Notes: a model not told the origin generated them from the sequence alone. 64,000 bases of DNA from Dermacentor variabilis (GCF_050947875.1 NC_134571.1:225876024-225940023); one strand, 5' to 3'. Counted from the stretch's first letter, positions 42,811 to 54,668 are shown. Numbers and translations: made by a program.

Positions 42811-43559
42811 CTTACCGTTGCATACGCACAGATTGCGTCCTCGATGTTCAGAGGAATAAGGAAATGTACTTGACTTCAGAGTCGTCCGATCCTTCGTGTC
42901 AATGTAAGTTTTTCATCGGTTAATATTTTACCTGCGCTTATACAGAACAGCTCCTCGCATGTCTAACAAGTGAACAAGCGTGTTCTAAGGAAAATCAGCA
43001 ACCTGTAACAATGGCGCAAGTGGTTGGAGATAAACTGCCGTACAAAAAAAAATATTGTGATTGACTGACTTCTGACATTCTCTAATCCTGGATATTTAAT
43101 TTTCACCAAGTGTTATTTACAATGAAAGCAAAGACGACGATACAAAAAGTGAGAATTGAATAATTTTTATGAGAAACAAAAATAATCGAGGTGTTTTTCT
43201 AACAAGAAATAATAATGGTGTCGCATATCACAACGCTCGCTCGTGCTCACTGAGAACCATGAGCGCCTTTTAATCCGACGCGACGGACCACCTGCAGCGT
43301 TTGCGGTTGGATGTCTGCGTTTGCGTGACGTGAAAACCTTGCCATTCAATTCGTAAATCGATGTGACAGCGCATAAAGGCTTCATGTCAGCAGGCAAACA
43401 AAAGCAACAGTTTCTCGCGCTTACCGTTCGGGGCACCGCTTCGGTCGCTTCTGTGACGGCGCCTACGCGCTTCCTTCTCCGTTCCAAGCAATGTGATCCG
43501 ACTAAAAGCGCATGCGCGCGTGTTGTCGGGCGCGACGAATGAGACGAGTAGACCACGCC
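42811..43559. other. Unassigned DNA
   Basis: AT-rich to mixed sequence with no recognised element; T-runs around 43180. From 43380 GC and CpG content rises toward the promoter-like block. Confidence 0.4.
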
Positions 43560-43860
43560 TCCTTCTCGGCTTCGCGGCCAATTGCGTTGCGGGCGACTGG
43601 TTGTCGCCAAGGCAAGGCTTTTCCTCCACACTCCCGACCCTCGCATGGCTATAAAAGCAGGCACCCGGTTTAAACTCTGCTCACAACGTGCTTCGAGGTG
43701 CCTCGACGGAAGCCTTTTTTTTTTCCTCCTGGCGCGCGCTTCGTGGAACCTTCGTCGTGCGCGCTCGCTCTCCAGCGGAGGTGTGACGATCCAAGAACCC
43801 GGCGCTTGGACTCCGCGGCGACACCGAGAGAGCTCGGCTGACTGGTAAGCCTTGTTTTGT
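43560..43860 (+). promoter_or_regulatory. Promoter-like CpG-rich block with TATA box and splice-donor-like site
   Basis: GCCAATTG (CCAAT-like) lies near 43577 and CTATAAAAGC at 43650-43659. About 30 bp later the sequence reads AACTCTGCTCACAACG. The following 170 bp are CpG-rich and end in CTGGTAAGC at 43850-43858, a good 5' splice-site match. A GCGCATGCGCGCG motif lies upstream near 43508. This could be the promoter and first exon of a host gene, or an unrecognised LTR. No downstream exon is recognised. Confidence 0.3.
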
Positions 43861-45565
43861 TTCCACTTATTTCAGCGATGACCTTCCACCGCCTTGATTT
43901 ATGCACGATATTGACAGTAAGCGATGATCAAGCCTGAAAGTCAGGTATGCTTTTCTTCGTACATTCAACTGCAGCGGCAGCTGAACTATTTCAGGGGACA
44001 CTACGTGGTTCTTGTGGACTTTGAAGTTCAGAACCTAACAATTTCATTGAGGTCGACTCGGCGGTCGTCGTAAAATTCCTCAGGATATGTAAGCCAACTT
44101 GTGCTTCGGAATTTATGAAATCAATGTAAAATTCCTAAAGAAATACTTAATTATACTTGTACCCAGTAATGCTCAGTACTTCGCTCTGCTAGAAGGTGGC
44201 TAAGCTTACACCAGAATTTTGTTTCTAAACTATTTCTTTAATTTTTTGCTACAAGCATGGTCTCAGTATCGAACAGCGAACGAAAAACGGAATATTAAAA
44301 CACTTACAGAGGCGTTTTCCCAGCACGCCGTCCAGCAAATGGCAAATACATAACAAAATGCGAGCGCATGCAAGAGTCACGCAAGCGATATCAACAAACA
44401 CATTCGTGAAGAGGAATGCGTAAACAATGTGCAATTGCCATGTGGCCATTGATAGTAAGGGGACAAAAAAGCAAACATTACAAGAAAAGCAAACACAACA
44501 ATTAAACATCTGTGCTTTCAGATATAGATGTGGATTATCATAAATATCATGACAGTTTTCTATTACTCAGTCTGTTATGAAGCACTTAGGCGAAATAATT
44601 TACTGCTAGAGAGAAAATAATTGGTTTAACAACAATATCGCTGATTATTTCTCATTAACACGGATTCGACCTCACTTCACGCATTTGTTTGTTAAATTCA
44701 ATGAGTTTTTAGACTTTGTTGGAAACATCAGTATCTGGTAGTTATTTAGTGCGCTCTCCTGTATACATGGTTTCTAGCCTATTCGACCTGCGAAAAACAA
44801 ACGGGCTGCTACGGCCTGCAGTGTGGAACACCTGTATGGAGAAAAGACATTATTGACCATGGCGCCCACTGAGCGACTTACTGAAGAAAAGAGTGAATTT
44901 GGCCCCTGATGAGTTTAGTGTTTTCGACTCTGGAACTAGCGAGTAATTTGAATTGAGTGTGGTCAGCACATAGGATCCATTCGTGAATGTTGTGGCCCGT
45001 CAGCAAGTTTAGTAAGTGAATAACGATATCTAGTAAGCTTATAAACTCGTTGCGTTGTTTATTATGGTGCTCTCTTAAGAACGCACTGAAGTGCATAAGA
45101 GCAAAAAACAAATGCCTATGCCCCCTGGGCAAACTGAACAGGGTCGATAATTGGCCCAACAACGACCAAGCTAACACCGAATAGAGTCATGCTGTCCCCA
45201 ACGCCAAAAAAAAAAAAACTAACATTTTGTATTCCGTTACCAGTGCTCTTGCGCTAACACCCTCGTAAATTATGCAACATAGTTATCGACTCCAGCAGCA
45301 ATTTACTTCAGGTAACTCTAACTAGTTCACCTAATGTTCCTCCAGGCCAGTGCCGAATTACATATTCATTCCCTTTTTTTTAATCAACACATTATGACAT
45401 ACGCCCACCTTTGCGTGATTAGAATTTCAGCTAATAGAGTCGTTTTTTATCGACAGGGTTAACCTTCTACGGGTCCACATTTCATAAATTCAAAAATAAG
45501 CTTGATCGCTACAGGTGTGTATTCGTCCAATTACTATGTAGGCTGTTCCGCAGTCTTTTCAGTTT
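43861..45565. other. Unassigned AT-rich DNA
   Basis: No coding or repeat family recognised; several short ORFs without motifs. Poly-A near 45207. Confidence 0.4.
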
Positions 45566-45780
45566 TTGCCCAGGGGCTGGAAATTGGGGGCAGGTAACCT
45601 GCAATCCCCTGAAACATTCCGTCCAATCGTGCTCGCTAGAATTTCATGCAAGATCTTAAAACAGTTTTTCACACGTTCTAAACTTCTTAGGATCCAACTC
45701 GTTCCTTTTGCAACTGCCGATGCTTCTTTCAATAAAGACTGCATTTTTCTAGACTTCGCTAATGCTTTTGTCGGCATCGG
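45566..45780 (+). pseudogene. CR1-like RT scrap with internal deletion
   Basis: The frame reads FRPIVLARISCKILKQFF, resembling the YRPISLTS box, and 25 codons later KDCIFLDFANAFVGIG, resembling the FLDFAKAFD box. The FRKG motif normally between them is missing. This suggests a deleted CR1-type RT remnant. Confidence 0.45.
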
Positions 45781-46016
45781 AGAGCATTAAAATGGGAAAC
45801 GAGAGTATGGGGACAGACGATACAGGTGCTGACTTGCAAATAAAGCACATATGAAAAAGAAATAATTGGATAAGTAACTGGCGGATTCTCAGTGCGCGAT
45901 TGAGAGGGGGATCTTTCACATATGAGACTTTCTTTTATAGTGAATAAACAAATGTGGAGACAGACAGTGGGCCGAGCCTGACCTCGATGATTGTCCGCGA
46001 CTGTTGAGCTGCATCC

Positions 46017-46246
46017 TGTTACCTATTCGACGGCTAGACGCCGAGGGCGGCAGGTCGACCGGCCCAAGGAACAGACGACCCACGCAGTGCCAGGAAGACA
46101 ATGACGTTTATTCGTTCGGCGACGCGCTTTTCGAGCGCTAAGCTGCCAATCAGGGAGTGGCTAAAGAAAGGAAGATATCGCGGCAAGCGGGGCAATCTTA
46201 TCTGCAGATGACAACGTAGAATGCGATCAGCACCGCGAATGTTACA
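46017..46246 (-). repeat. Gmr1-like 3' LTR
   Basis: 230 bp, same length as the 5' LTR. It contains GTTTATTCGTTC on the plus strand (AATAAAC on the minus strand, a polyadenylation-type signal). Confidence 0.9.
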
Positions 46247-46740
46247 GCTCGGCCAAAGCTACCTTTTTCGGAAGGCGTTAAAGAGGATGACGCTTCTTGA
46301 ACAACTAGAGGCGGGAAAAGATTGTCCAAGCACAGCACTGAAGCGTTTTGCAAGATCATATTGTCCTTGCGCTTCGAAAAGACGTTGAGGCGCTTGGTGG
46401 CATAGGCGGCCAAGTTGAGGTAGACATCGCAGTAATGATGGAGAAGGCACCAAGCGTCTTCAGGCTCGAACAGCAGGCCCGTGGAGAGGGTTGACACGTC
46501 CAGGAGGAGGTGGCGCTCATATTTAGCACTGCTCGCCGAGTGCCGGAAGGCTGCCGAGCACGTAGCGACAGGGAGCGGGCCGCAGACCTCTGGCGTAGGG
46601 CTCATCCGAAGTAACCTTGCGCCCTAGTTTAGGAAAGCCCGGCAGTTGAATTGACTGGGAGCAGAACACGTGAAAACTGAGCACGAGAATGAAATAGACT
46701 TGCATTTACTGGCGTGCACACGAAAAAGGAAACTAGGGAA
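46247..46740 (-). other. Gmr1-like 3' internal region after RNase H
   Basis: About 490 bp between the RNase H end and the 3' LTR. A 135-codon minus frame here (46605-46198) runs into the LTR. It has a hydrophobic end (AVTFAVLIAFYVVI) but no recognised domain. Confidence 0.4.
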
Positions 46741-47236
46741 TGCGGCTAAGGCAGTCAGCATTGGCATGGCGTTTGCCTTTCTTGTGCCGCACTAGAAAAT
46801 CGAACTGTTGAAGCGCTAGACTCCACCTCATCAAGCGACTGTTTTTGTTTGAAAGGAAGAACCTTTCAAGTAACACGAGAGCTTTTCGAGAGCCCACACT
46901 AAGCAATCGCATTCTTTCCCTGTTGTGCTGTAGGCTTGCTCGCGTGACGCTAGCTTTCCACTTGCGTAGACAACAGAGTGCTGCTCGCCTTTCTCGTTAA
47001 CTTGACTGAAAGCAACGCCATTCCGTGGTCACTGGCGTCTCACTGAACTAAGAAAGGGAGAGAGTAATGTGGTGCCGCGAGAACCGGTGCGCTGACAAGA
47101 ATCTATTTAATCGCAGCAAATGCGTCCTTACGCGCCGTATTCCAACGCAGAACAGTAGGCTCGGTCTTGCGCAGAGCATCTGTAAGAGGACCAGTGATAT
47201 GTGCGATGTTTGGAATGTAGCTTCTGTAATAGTCAG
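46741..47236 (-). pseudogene. Gmr1-like RNase H
   Basis: The minus strand encodes, across frames, VVYASGKLASREQAYSTT, ECDCLVWALEKLS and QQFDFLVRHKKGKRHANA followed by DCLSRIP. These are the YAS, E-x3-V and tether blocks of a retrotransposon RNase H. The catalytic Asp segment near 47040 is degenerate. Confidence 0.75.
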
Positions 47237-48060
47237 CTAAACCCAAAAAGGAACGCAAGTGTAGCCTGATTTTGGCAAAGGAAAGCTAGTGATGGTCTCA
47301 ACTTTTAATTCGAAAGGGCGTCGCTTCCCTTGGCCAACAAAGTGCCCCAAGTAGTGGACTTCAGTGCTTGCAAGACAGTATTTGCTCAGTTTGAGAGTCA
47401 AGCCTGCTTCGCGGATTCTAAGGAATACCTGCTGCAGATGGTCCAAATGCTGTTTCCAAGTACTCGAGAAAACAGCGATGTCATCGAAATAGGGCGCAGC
47501 GAAAGACTGTGCCTGTGAGCACTTGATTCAGTAGTTTTGAAAATACGAACGGTGCATTCGTGAGGCCGAAAGTAAGCCCCAGAGGGCAATACGTGCCTGT
47601 CAGTCATGAAAGCGGCGAGCTTACTGCGTTCTCCGTGACTGGCACGTGCCAGATGCCGCGTACCATATGTAGCGGAGAAATGTACTGTACCGCGGAAACT
47701 TTCTCGATCAAAGCTTCAACATTAGGAATAGGAAACTTCTTCGTTTTTGCTATCAAATTCAGCTTGCGATAGTCAATGCAGGGTCGGGGTGCCTTGCCAG
47801 GACTTTCTACGATAAACATCGGTGACACGTATTCGCTTTCCCCTGGCACAATTAGACCCAGTGTCAGCATGTTCTGAACGGAATCTTTCAACAGCTTCTC
47901 ATGACGGGGCGAAAACATGTGCATCCTTGTACGGAAGGGTTGGTCAGATGTCAACTCAATGTCGTGTTCCACAAGGTTTGTCCTACCGCGATAGGGACTG
48001 AACAAATCGCTGAAGTTGTGTACAAGCTCTTTTAAGTCCTTACTTTGCTCGAATGTTACA
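47237..48060 (-). pseudogene. Gmr1-like reverse transcriptase
   Basis: In the frame downstream of integrase: DIELTSDQPFRTRMHMFSP, YVSPMFIVESPGKAPRPCID and YRKLNLIAKTKKFPIPN. After frameshifts come a GLTNAPFVFSKLLNQVL block and APYFDDIAVFSSTWKQHL (catalytic YFDD near 47500). HLDHLQQVFLRIREAGLTLK and VHYLGHFVGQGKRRP then follow. The FDD variant and surrounding blocks fit Gmr1-type RT. Confidence 0.82.
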
Positions 48061-49390
48061 GAAGCTCGTTTAGCGACAGATTCGAGTATTTCTTCTGTTG
48101 ACGGGGAAGAGCAAGGGGTCGGTACTTGAGGGACTGGAACATTTATTTCCTCAGGTTTGTTTAGGGCGATGCTCAGCGTCTCCATACGTTCGATAAATGT
48201 CTTCATTAGATTGCAGTGGTAGATTGTCACGTCGTTGCGTTTACCGGGCGTCGTTACCAGGTAATTGGCGTTTGAAAACTTTTGCTTAACTGTGACCGGG
48301 CCATCCCATGCTACTTCCAGTGTGTTGGCCTTCGACTTCAAAATTACCACTTTGTCGCCTTCCTTGAAGGCTCGAGTGCGTGAAGATCTGTCGTAATAGA
48401 CCTTCGCGCGTTGCTGCGCTTCTGCCGTGGTTATCTTCGCCAATTCTTGCGATTCACGAAGGTGTTTAAACAAGATCAGCGCGTACTCATTTACGGATTT
48501 GTCTACGAATTTGTCTTCACACTTTTCTTTTAGCAAGGTGGGCGGGTAGCGAAGCGCTCGACCGTAAACAAGTTCCGCCGGGGGTAAATCCTGCTCATTC
48601 GTGAATGACTGAGCGCAAAGCAAAGAGCATTGCGGGAACAGCTACGTCCAAGTCGGTGCCCTTCTCGAAGCAGAGCGCACGCAGAATGCGCTTCATTACA
48701 GAGTGAAGTTTTTCAACTGAATTGCTTTGCGGGTGGTAGACAGCTGTGGTGAATGGATATGCCACATTTCTGCAAGAATGTCGCGGTAAGCGCGCTGGTA
48801 AACACAGAACCTTGGTCGCATTGGACTTCACTGGGAAATCCGATTCTGGCAAAGACGCCGAGTAGCGCGTTGACCACGGTTGTGGAGCTTAATTCCGGTA
48901 ACACCACTGCTTCCGGGAATTTCGTTGCAGGGCCTACGAGTGTTAGCAGGTATTTGTTGTCCGCCGATGTTACCGGTAATGGACCAACGATGTCGACTAC
49001 CAATGTGCGAAAAGGTTCGCCAAGCAAAGGCAGTCGGACCAAAGGAGCCTTAAATTTTTAATGGGCCGTCCGGCCCTTCGGTAAACGTTGCAAGAACGTA
49101 CCCAACGCTCAGATTCCTTGAAACACATCGGCCAGTAGTGGTCGTTCAATAATCTGCTCTTGGCTTTATTCCTAAATGGCCAGCCCAGCTATTGGTATGA
49201 ACCAGATCGAGAAGTGCAGCACGATATTTCTGGGGAACTACCAGGTGTTCGAAACAGCGGCCTTGTTTTTGAATGTTCGGTACAAGAGGCAGTCTTTTAC
49301 AGTGAACGACAGTGGTCCCTTTTGGTTGCGCCTTGACTTACCCAGCACGTTTGCAGTGACTCGTCGTTGGCTTGATCCATTGTGAGAACG
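48061..49390 (-). pseudogene. Gmr1-like integrase, upstream of RT
   Basis: Zinc region HTNSWAGHLGI with CNVYRR (last Cys to Tyr) near 49100-49220. The core reads LVVDIVGPLPVTSADNKYLL and TLVGPATKFPEAV, where the expected Asp is Gly. VQCDQGSVFTSAL (Asp kept) and HPQSNSVEKLHSVMKRIL (Glu kept) follow. The C-terminal FKEGDKVVILKSKANTLEV domain is in the same long frame (48623-47604) that continues into RT, directly showing integrase before RT. Confidence 0.85.
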
Positions 49391-49663
49391 CTGTTGTCTA
49401 CGTTTGCAAGAAGTTGAAAGCTATCACTGACTGGGCTTATCGCATCGTCTCCAAGCGCTGAAGCAACCGGAGAGTTATCAACGGATGATGTGGCTGGAAC
49501 GGCTTCGCCCGTTGCGGCAGCTTGTGACGAATCACTTTGCTCTGGAATGCCGGCGACACGAGTAGCGTTAGTAGCTTGCGCTCTTGTGTGGGACCTTGTG
49601 ACGACCATTACAGGGTTCGCATGTAGGTCCATTCCAGCGTTTTGCAAGTCCCTCATTGGTCTG

Positions 49664-49990
49664 TTAGAAAAAAATATAAGGGATTCTATGCGGCAGCTTG
49701 TCTGAAACAGCAGCTTCAGTTTGAAATTTGACGAAAGCGCCTGCCATTTCAACTGTGCCTACCGGCAAGCCCGTCGTGTCGGGCTCTAGCGCCTGACGCA
49801 CCCATACACATAATCCGGTAAAGTCTTCGGGCTTAACAAACGACAGGTGGACGATATCAAATGTAGCTCCTGTGTCACGTAGAACCTTGCAACTGACGCC
49901 ATTCACCGTCATGGCATAGGTGTAAGGCAAGATTAAATCGCCCTCATCAGTTAGCAAGTTTACAGACACTTGCTTGTCAGCACCCGACTG
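49664..49990 (-). pseudogene. Gmr1-like protease
   Basis: The minus frame has YTYAMTVNGVSCKVLRDTGA followed by TFDIVHLSFV, the D-T-G-A aspartic protease site, then GLPVGTVEMAGAFVKFQTEA. It starts directly after the gag zinc knuckle. Confidence 0.8.
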
Positions 49991-50003
49991 CGATATGGCC
50001 TGG

Positions 50004-51340
50004 TTGTTGGCATCTCTGACAGACTGACAGCCGTGTTTCTTCGAACTTGGAACTTTTTAGTTCAATCGAGTTGACCACATGCACTTGGGCGGGAACGGTC
50101 TCGGATTTCCCTTGGTTGCTTTCTCTCTCTCTCTCTCTCTCCTTTCGGAAACTTTCTGAATGCTCCCGACGGTTTCTTTTGCACTTCTTAAGTTTGCATT
50201 CTGCAGGAACAGTATTCGTCCGCCAAAGTGGCTGCCGTTTGCAACGTATCTACGTTTCGCTTGTCCTGAATCCACAGGCGCATTCGCTCCGGAATAGACG
50301 AATACAATTGCTCTAGCGCGAACACTTCAATCAGACGTTGCTTGTTCTCGCATGCGTTGGCACTTTTAAGCCATTCTTTCAACAAGCTCATGGATTTATA
50401 GGCGAATTCCGAGAAAGACTATTCTTGACTACGCCTCGTGTTACGAAACTTGATTCTTAAGGCTTCTGTAGACAAGCTGTACCTCCGCCTGAGCTGAAGT
50501 ATTACTTTATTGTAGTCACGCGCAACTTAATCTGGCATTATTGTGATTACGTCCGCTGCTTCGTTTGGAAGCAATGTCAAGAGGCGTGACCAGGTCTCTT
50601 CTGAAAGTGTTGCTCTAGTACACGTCCTCTCAACGTTGACGAGGTACAAAGCGATGTCGCTACCAGCCCTGAAAGGTTGCATGTATCCGCGCATGTCGAA
50701 ACTGTCAGTTCGTTCAAGGCTATGCAGTTGCATCTCTTTTAACTTTAGTTCTATCTCTTTCTTTTAGCTGTTGGGAAATTGTCTTCCAACATTAAAAAAA
50801 TTATGGGGTTTTACGTGCCAAAACCACTTTCTGATTACGAGGCACGCCGAAGTGGAGGACTCCGGAAATTTCGACCACCTGGGGTTCTTTAACGTGCACC
50901 TAAATCTAAGTACACGGGTGTTTTCGCATTTCGCCCCCATCGAAATGCGGCCGCCGTGGCCGGGATTCGATCCCGCGACCTCGTGCTCAGCAGCCTAACA
51001 CCATAGCCACTGAGCAACCACGGCGGGTTTCCAACATTCCTCGACTTCGCGTTTCTTTCCGCATTTGGATATTGCTTAAATAGTTGCAGATTTACGCATC
51101 GACTTCTGTACAGGGATACCTAACTCTTCTGCTAGCAACACTAGGTTGGGTTTCGTTACCGATGCGAGGTTCATGACTGCTGGGAACAAGTGCTACTCTT
51201 ACACGTACTAATATTTAGCAAAGTCAAAAGCCTCGACTACCAAGTAAATGCCGCTAATGCTCCCAATGAAGTCAAGTAAGCCGTGCTCTCACCAAACCGG
51301 ACGCCAAGACCACCGCCGACGTGCGCTCCATCCGCAGTCC
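50004..51340 (-). pseudogene. Gmr1-like gag with SCAN-like segment and zinc knuckle
   Basis: Minus frames from right to left: an N-terminal part interrupted by a SINE, AGSDIALYLVNVERTCTRAT (capsid-like), ETWSRLLTLLPNEAADVI, then RLIEVFALEQLYSSIPERMR and LWIQDKRNVDTLQTAATLAD. The last two strings resemble the SCAN fold, which is thought to derive from Gmr1-like gag. A knuckle CQRCQQPGHIAVGC ends near 50004, followed by a stop. Frameshifts lie near 50400 and 50520. Confidence 0.78.
50794..51028 (-). mobile_element. tRNA-derived SINE (tick Ruka type) in Gmr1-like gag
   Basis: On the minus strand: a tRNA-like head with GTTGCTCAGTGGCTATGG (box A region) and GGATCGAATCC (box B), a body with CACGTTAAAGAACCCCAGG, and an A-rich tail. 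It is flanked by an exact 10-bp duplication, TTCCAACATT (50784-50793 and 51029-51038). The sequence agrees with the abundant hard-tick SINE as I know it. Confidence 0.9.
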
Positions 51341-51352
51341 GCTGCCACCAGC

Positions 51353-51582
51353 TGTAATGTATTCGACGGCTAGACGCCGAGGGCGGCAGGACGACCGGCC
51401 CAAGGAACAGACGACCCACGCAGCGCCAGGAAGACAATGACGTTTATTCTTTCGGCGACGCGCTTTTTGAGCGCTAAGCAGCCAATCAGGGAGTGGCAAA
51501 ATAAAGGAAGATATCGCGGCAAGCGGGGCAATCTCATCTGTAGATTACAACGGAGAATGCGACCAGCACCGCGAATGTTACA
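51353..51582 (-). repeat. Gmr1-like 5' LTR and primer site
   Basis: 230 bp. Immediately inside on the minus strand, GCTGGTGGCAGCGGAC contains the TGG start of a primer-binding site, different from that of gypsy A and C. Confidence 0.9.
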
Positions 51583-51586
51583 ATCC

Positions 51587-52398
51587 ACACGACCTGCATT
51601 GCAAAGCTAGGCTGCTGCCGAACGTTAGCCGAAGCTCATAAGGGGGACGCTATCTGCGCTGCAGCTGGTCAAACATGCTGTTTTGTTTATTCAGCAAATA
51701 TTTAGTCACACCTTACAACCTGCTGGTAATAGCGTGCTGATAAGCTATGTTCTTTTTTTAGTAAGTTCTTCATTTGGGTGAATGAAATACAAGGTTTGCC
51801 CGCAAGCTAAGGCAAAAGGAGGGCGTAAGCCTTCTGACTAAGGCCTTTAACTAGCTGGAGCAGCAGAAGAAGTAGTTTACTAATAAAACCAAATACAACT
51901 AATAAGACAGGAAAACATCAAAACTATTTACAGCAAAATATTAAACGCATTGCAAGGTATTAACTGTTTGCAAAATAGCAGGTAAATAAAATACAGCACC
52001 GTAAATATAAGAGCATAAGTTATACATTCAGAATATAATATTTATAACATTACTATTGACATCAAACAATTTAAAACACCATTTAAATTCGTTAAACATG
52101 TGATCACAAAATAGTGTTTCTTGCATTGCATATTTAAATTTGTGAATTGTTTTACACTTTATAGCTTCGTCAACAATGGTAGGAAGTAGTATTGCATAAA
52201 CACATAGTTTCATATTCGACAGTTTGGGTGCCATATATTGTTCTTGGTTTCTTCATTACTGTTCAAGTGCGACGTACGCTGTGTCTCTACTCAGGTAAAG
52301 ATGTGAAAATTGTTGAGTGTTGCTGGAGACCTCTTTTAAGAGCAGTATGCAGATCTGTGTTTTGTAAGAGTCTCTAACATTAGGAATCTTGTAGCACC
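51587..52398. other. Unassigned AT-rich DNA
   Basis: No gene or known element recognised; low GC and many short stop-bounded frames. Confidence 0.4.
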
Positions 52399-52943
52399 GT
52401 GTTGAAAGTTGTTTATCCAAGAGAGGAGATTTTGTTCAAGGTGTACGTGATTAGATTTTAGCGAAGCTAAATCACGAGAAACAGTGGCACACCTCTTTAA
52501 GCATTTTCCATGGTAAACTATTTCTACTACTACTCCTGCTAAGCCTTTATTTGCACGTCGCTCTAATATGGCTCCCTAGAACTGAACCAACTCGCTGAGC
52601 AACGTATTCTACTTGCCCACAATTGCACATCAATAAGCATATAATAAATTTATAAGATACCATGCATTGTTTTGAGAAGTTAAGCAACCGACCAGGTCGC
52701 CGTTCCAGTACTGACAATATTTCTATGTCCGTTTTATTACAATTTCCCCATACTGAGAGGCAGTAGCTAAGATGTGAGTGCACAAACGAAAAGTACAGTT
52801 GTACAGATGCTTCTTTTCGCGACAGTTCGTCGAAAGGTTTTTGCGGTACTTCTGCCACTGTTTCTCGTTATTTACCTTCGGTAAAACCTGATGAAGTACA
52901 CCTTGAACAAAATGTGCTCTGTTGGATAAACAACTTTCAACAC
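52399..52943. repeat. 48-bp inverted repeat 450 bp apart
   Basis: 52399-52446 and 52896-52943 are reverse complements at 45 of 48 positions. The enclosed segment includes a LINE RT tail. It could be a fold-back element or an inverted partial duplication. Confidence 0.8.
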
Positions 52944-53200
52944 AGTCGTTAACAGCACACAGTCACTAACAACTCTTCTTGTTTTGCACCTGTAACTACC
53001 GGGAGGCCACAAGTGCCGGTCCGTGAGTGTCTGCTCTTTCTTACTTTTATTAACCACTTGCCATACAGCGTTAATATTTTCCATAATAAACTGTTTCTAT
53101 TACTACTCCGACTAAGTCTTTATTTGCACGTCGCGCAAATATGTCCCCCTCGAACTGAACCAACTCGCTGAGCAACGTATTCTACTTGCCCACAATTGGA
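52501..53200. repeat. Direct repeat pair of about 127 bp
   Basis: 52501-52629 and 53075-53200 share long blocks (GAACTGAACCAACTCGCTGA, GCAACGTATTCTACTTGCCC) with about 10-15 percent differences. They are probably 3' ends of two related LINE copies or a segmental duplication. Confidence 0.75.
52547..52820 (-). pseudogene. LINE RT C-terminal scrap (CR1-like)
   Basis: The minus frame contains SVQLYFSFVHSHLSYCLSVW followed by G, then TDIEILSVLERRPGRLLNF, the conserved block downstream of RT in CR1/Jockey-type LINEs. No RT core is present. Confidence 0.65.
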
Positions 53201-54429
53201 TATTGTGCCACGTGATTGGCCTTTATGGCTCCCATAAACTGCAATCTGACCTTGATAGAATATCTTGGTGCAATAACTCGCCCTCAGTATTAGCATTGAT
53301 ACTAACAAAAGTTACCCTATGATTGTATCTCGACACCTAAAAGCCAATACTAACGCATTTCTTCGTCTCTCCTATGGCGGCACCACAACAGACTTTGTTG
53401 ACAGTACCTCGCCAGTCATATCGCCAACAGCCTGTCACGGAACTAACAATACCAGCCGCGCACTTTGGTTCTTGCGGCGTAAATGTCCCAGGTATACCTA
53501 AACTAAACATCTACTCGACACTTTTTTCGCTCGAAATTCGAGTTTGCTTTGGCTCTGGTCACAGGCACCGACTATGGGGGGCCTCCAGGGCCCGAGCTCC
53601 CTCCGAAGTTCTCCGCGGGGGCAGGGCTCCATTCGCGGCGATTCCGAATCCATCCCCGTCCGAAAGTGTAATCCATATCATTTGGCATTTCCTTTGAGTT
53701 GCCTCTACCTTTACAGTTAAAGTATGATTGTGGCTAAAACTTTACTGCACCATTGTTCGCGCTTCATGCTTTCGCTTTGCTTCTGCAAATACTGACAATT
53801 GTGGGACGAGCGCATTACAAGCACGAACGACGGGCACGTAACTCGCAATTTTTCACTTTAACATGTTTTTTTTTATTTCCACTATGAATGGCATGCACAG
53901 ACACAATATATTGAAAAATATACACTGAACAATGTTTCTTAAATATTTAGACAGAAGGAGGTAGCCAACTAACAATTATTTCAATGGTATATGGCTAGCC
54001 TATGCTTATAGAATGATGTGTTGCTCAATGATAACCTCGCTTAAAAATGATTTACGTGCTTTTTTTTTACCCTGGAAAAACCTGCAGACTTCAGCGACTC
54101 CTTCGGCGCAGTTTTATATCAACGACATGTGAAATGACCGTGAACGATGTCTGTATCAGTATTGCTTCTCTTTTCAGTAGACAATGCTGACTAAAGAAAA
54201 AAATCGTATAATAAGTTACAACTTTTATTAGGGATGAAAACATCGCCACTTGCATGCAGAGGTCACAACATATATATAATTCACTCAGTAACGGAAATAA
54301 TACCAAGCCGGACTCAATCAAAAACTGAATCAATATCAGGCAGCAGCATCATGAGCACATTAGCGCTCATACTCTTACACACTATAACAGGGGAAAAAAG
54401 GCTGCAGTTTAGCCGGAAAGCCTTAAACT
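53201..54429. other. Unassigned DNA
   Basis: A 107-codon frame (53374-53697) has no recognised domain. The rest is AT-rich with T-runs near 53866 and 54061. Confidence 0.4.
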
Positions 54430-54668
54430 GCCAAGTGTTTCTGCTACCTTGACGACATCGTCGTTCTTTCTCGAGATTTTCCTACACACTTTGTTCGTCT
54501 TAGTGCGAGTCTCACGCAGTAGTAGGTCTCATAGTAGGTCACGATAGTAGGTGTCATCGTGTGCATGGAAGGCGTTCTTCCAGACCCCGCGAAGCTCGGT
54601 GTAGTAGCCGAATATCCCAAGCCGAATTTCATTAAACGCTCCCAAGTTTTATTCGGCTGTGATCGTAC

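Larger units (their letters stand above)
46017..51582 (-). mobile_element. Gmr1-like Ty3/gypsy element (integrase upstream of RT)
   Basis: 230-bp LTRs at 51353-51582 (5') and 46017-46246 (3'), beginning TGTAACATT on the minus strand, with about 15 mismatches by eye. ATCC flanks both ends (46013-46016, 51583-51586). The minus-strand order is gag (SCAN-like and knuckle), protease, integrase, RT, RNase H. Integrase before RT is the hallmark of the Gmr1 lineage rather than canonical gypsy. A SINE lies in gag. All frames have breaks. Confidence 0.9.

Noticed and set aside
46198..46605. Possible env-like third ORF in the Gmr1-like element
   Set aside because: It has one hydrophobic stretch but no signal peptide or env motif. 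It runs into the LTR, and such elements normally lack env.
53374..53697. Host gene in a 107-codon ORF
   Set aside because: No domain, no start context and no neighbours to support it; composition is not distinctive.
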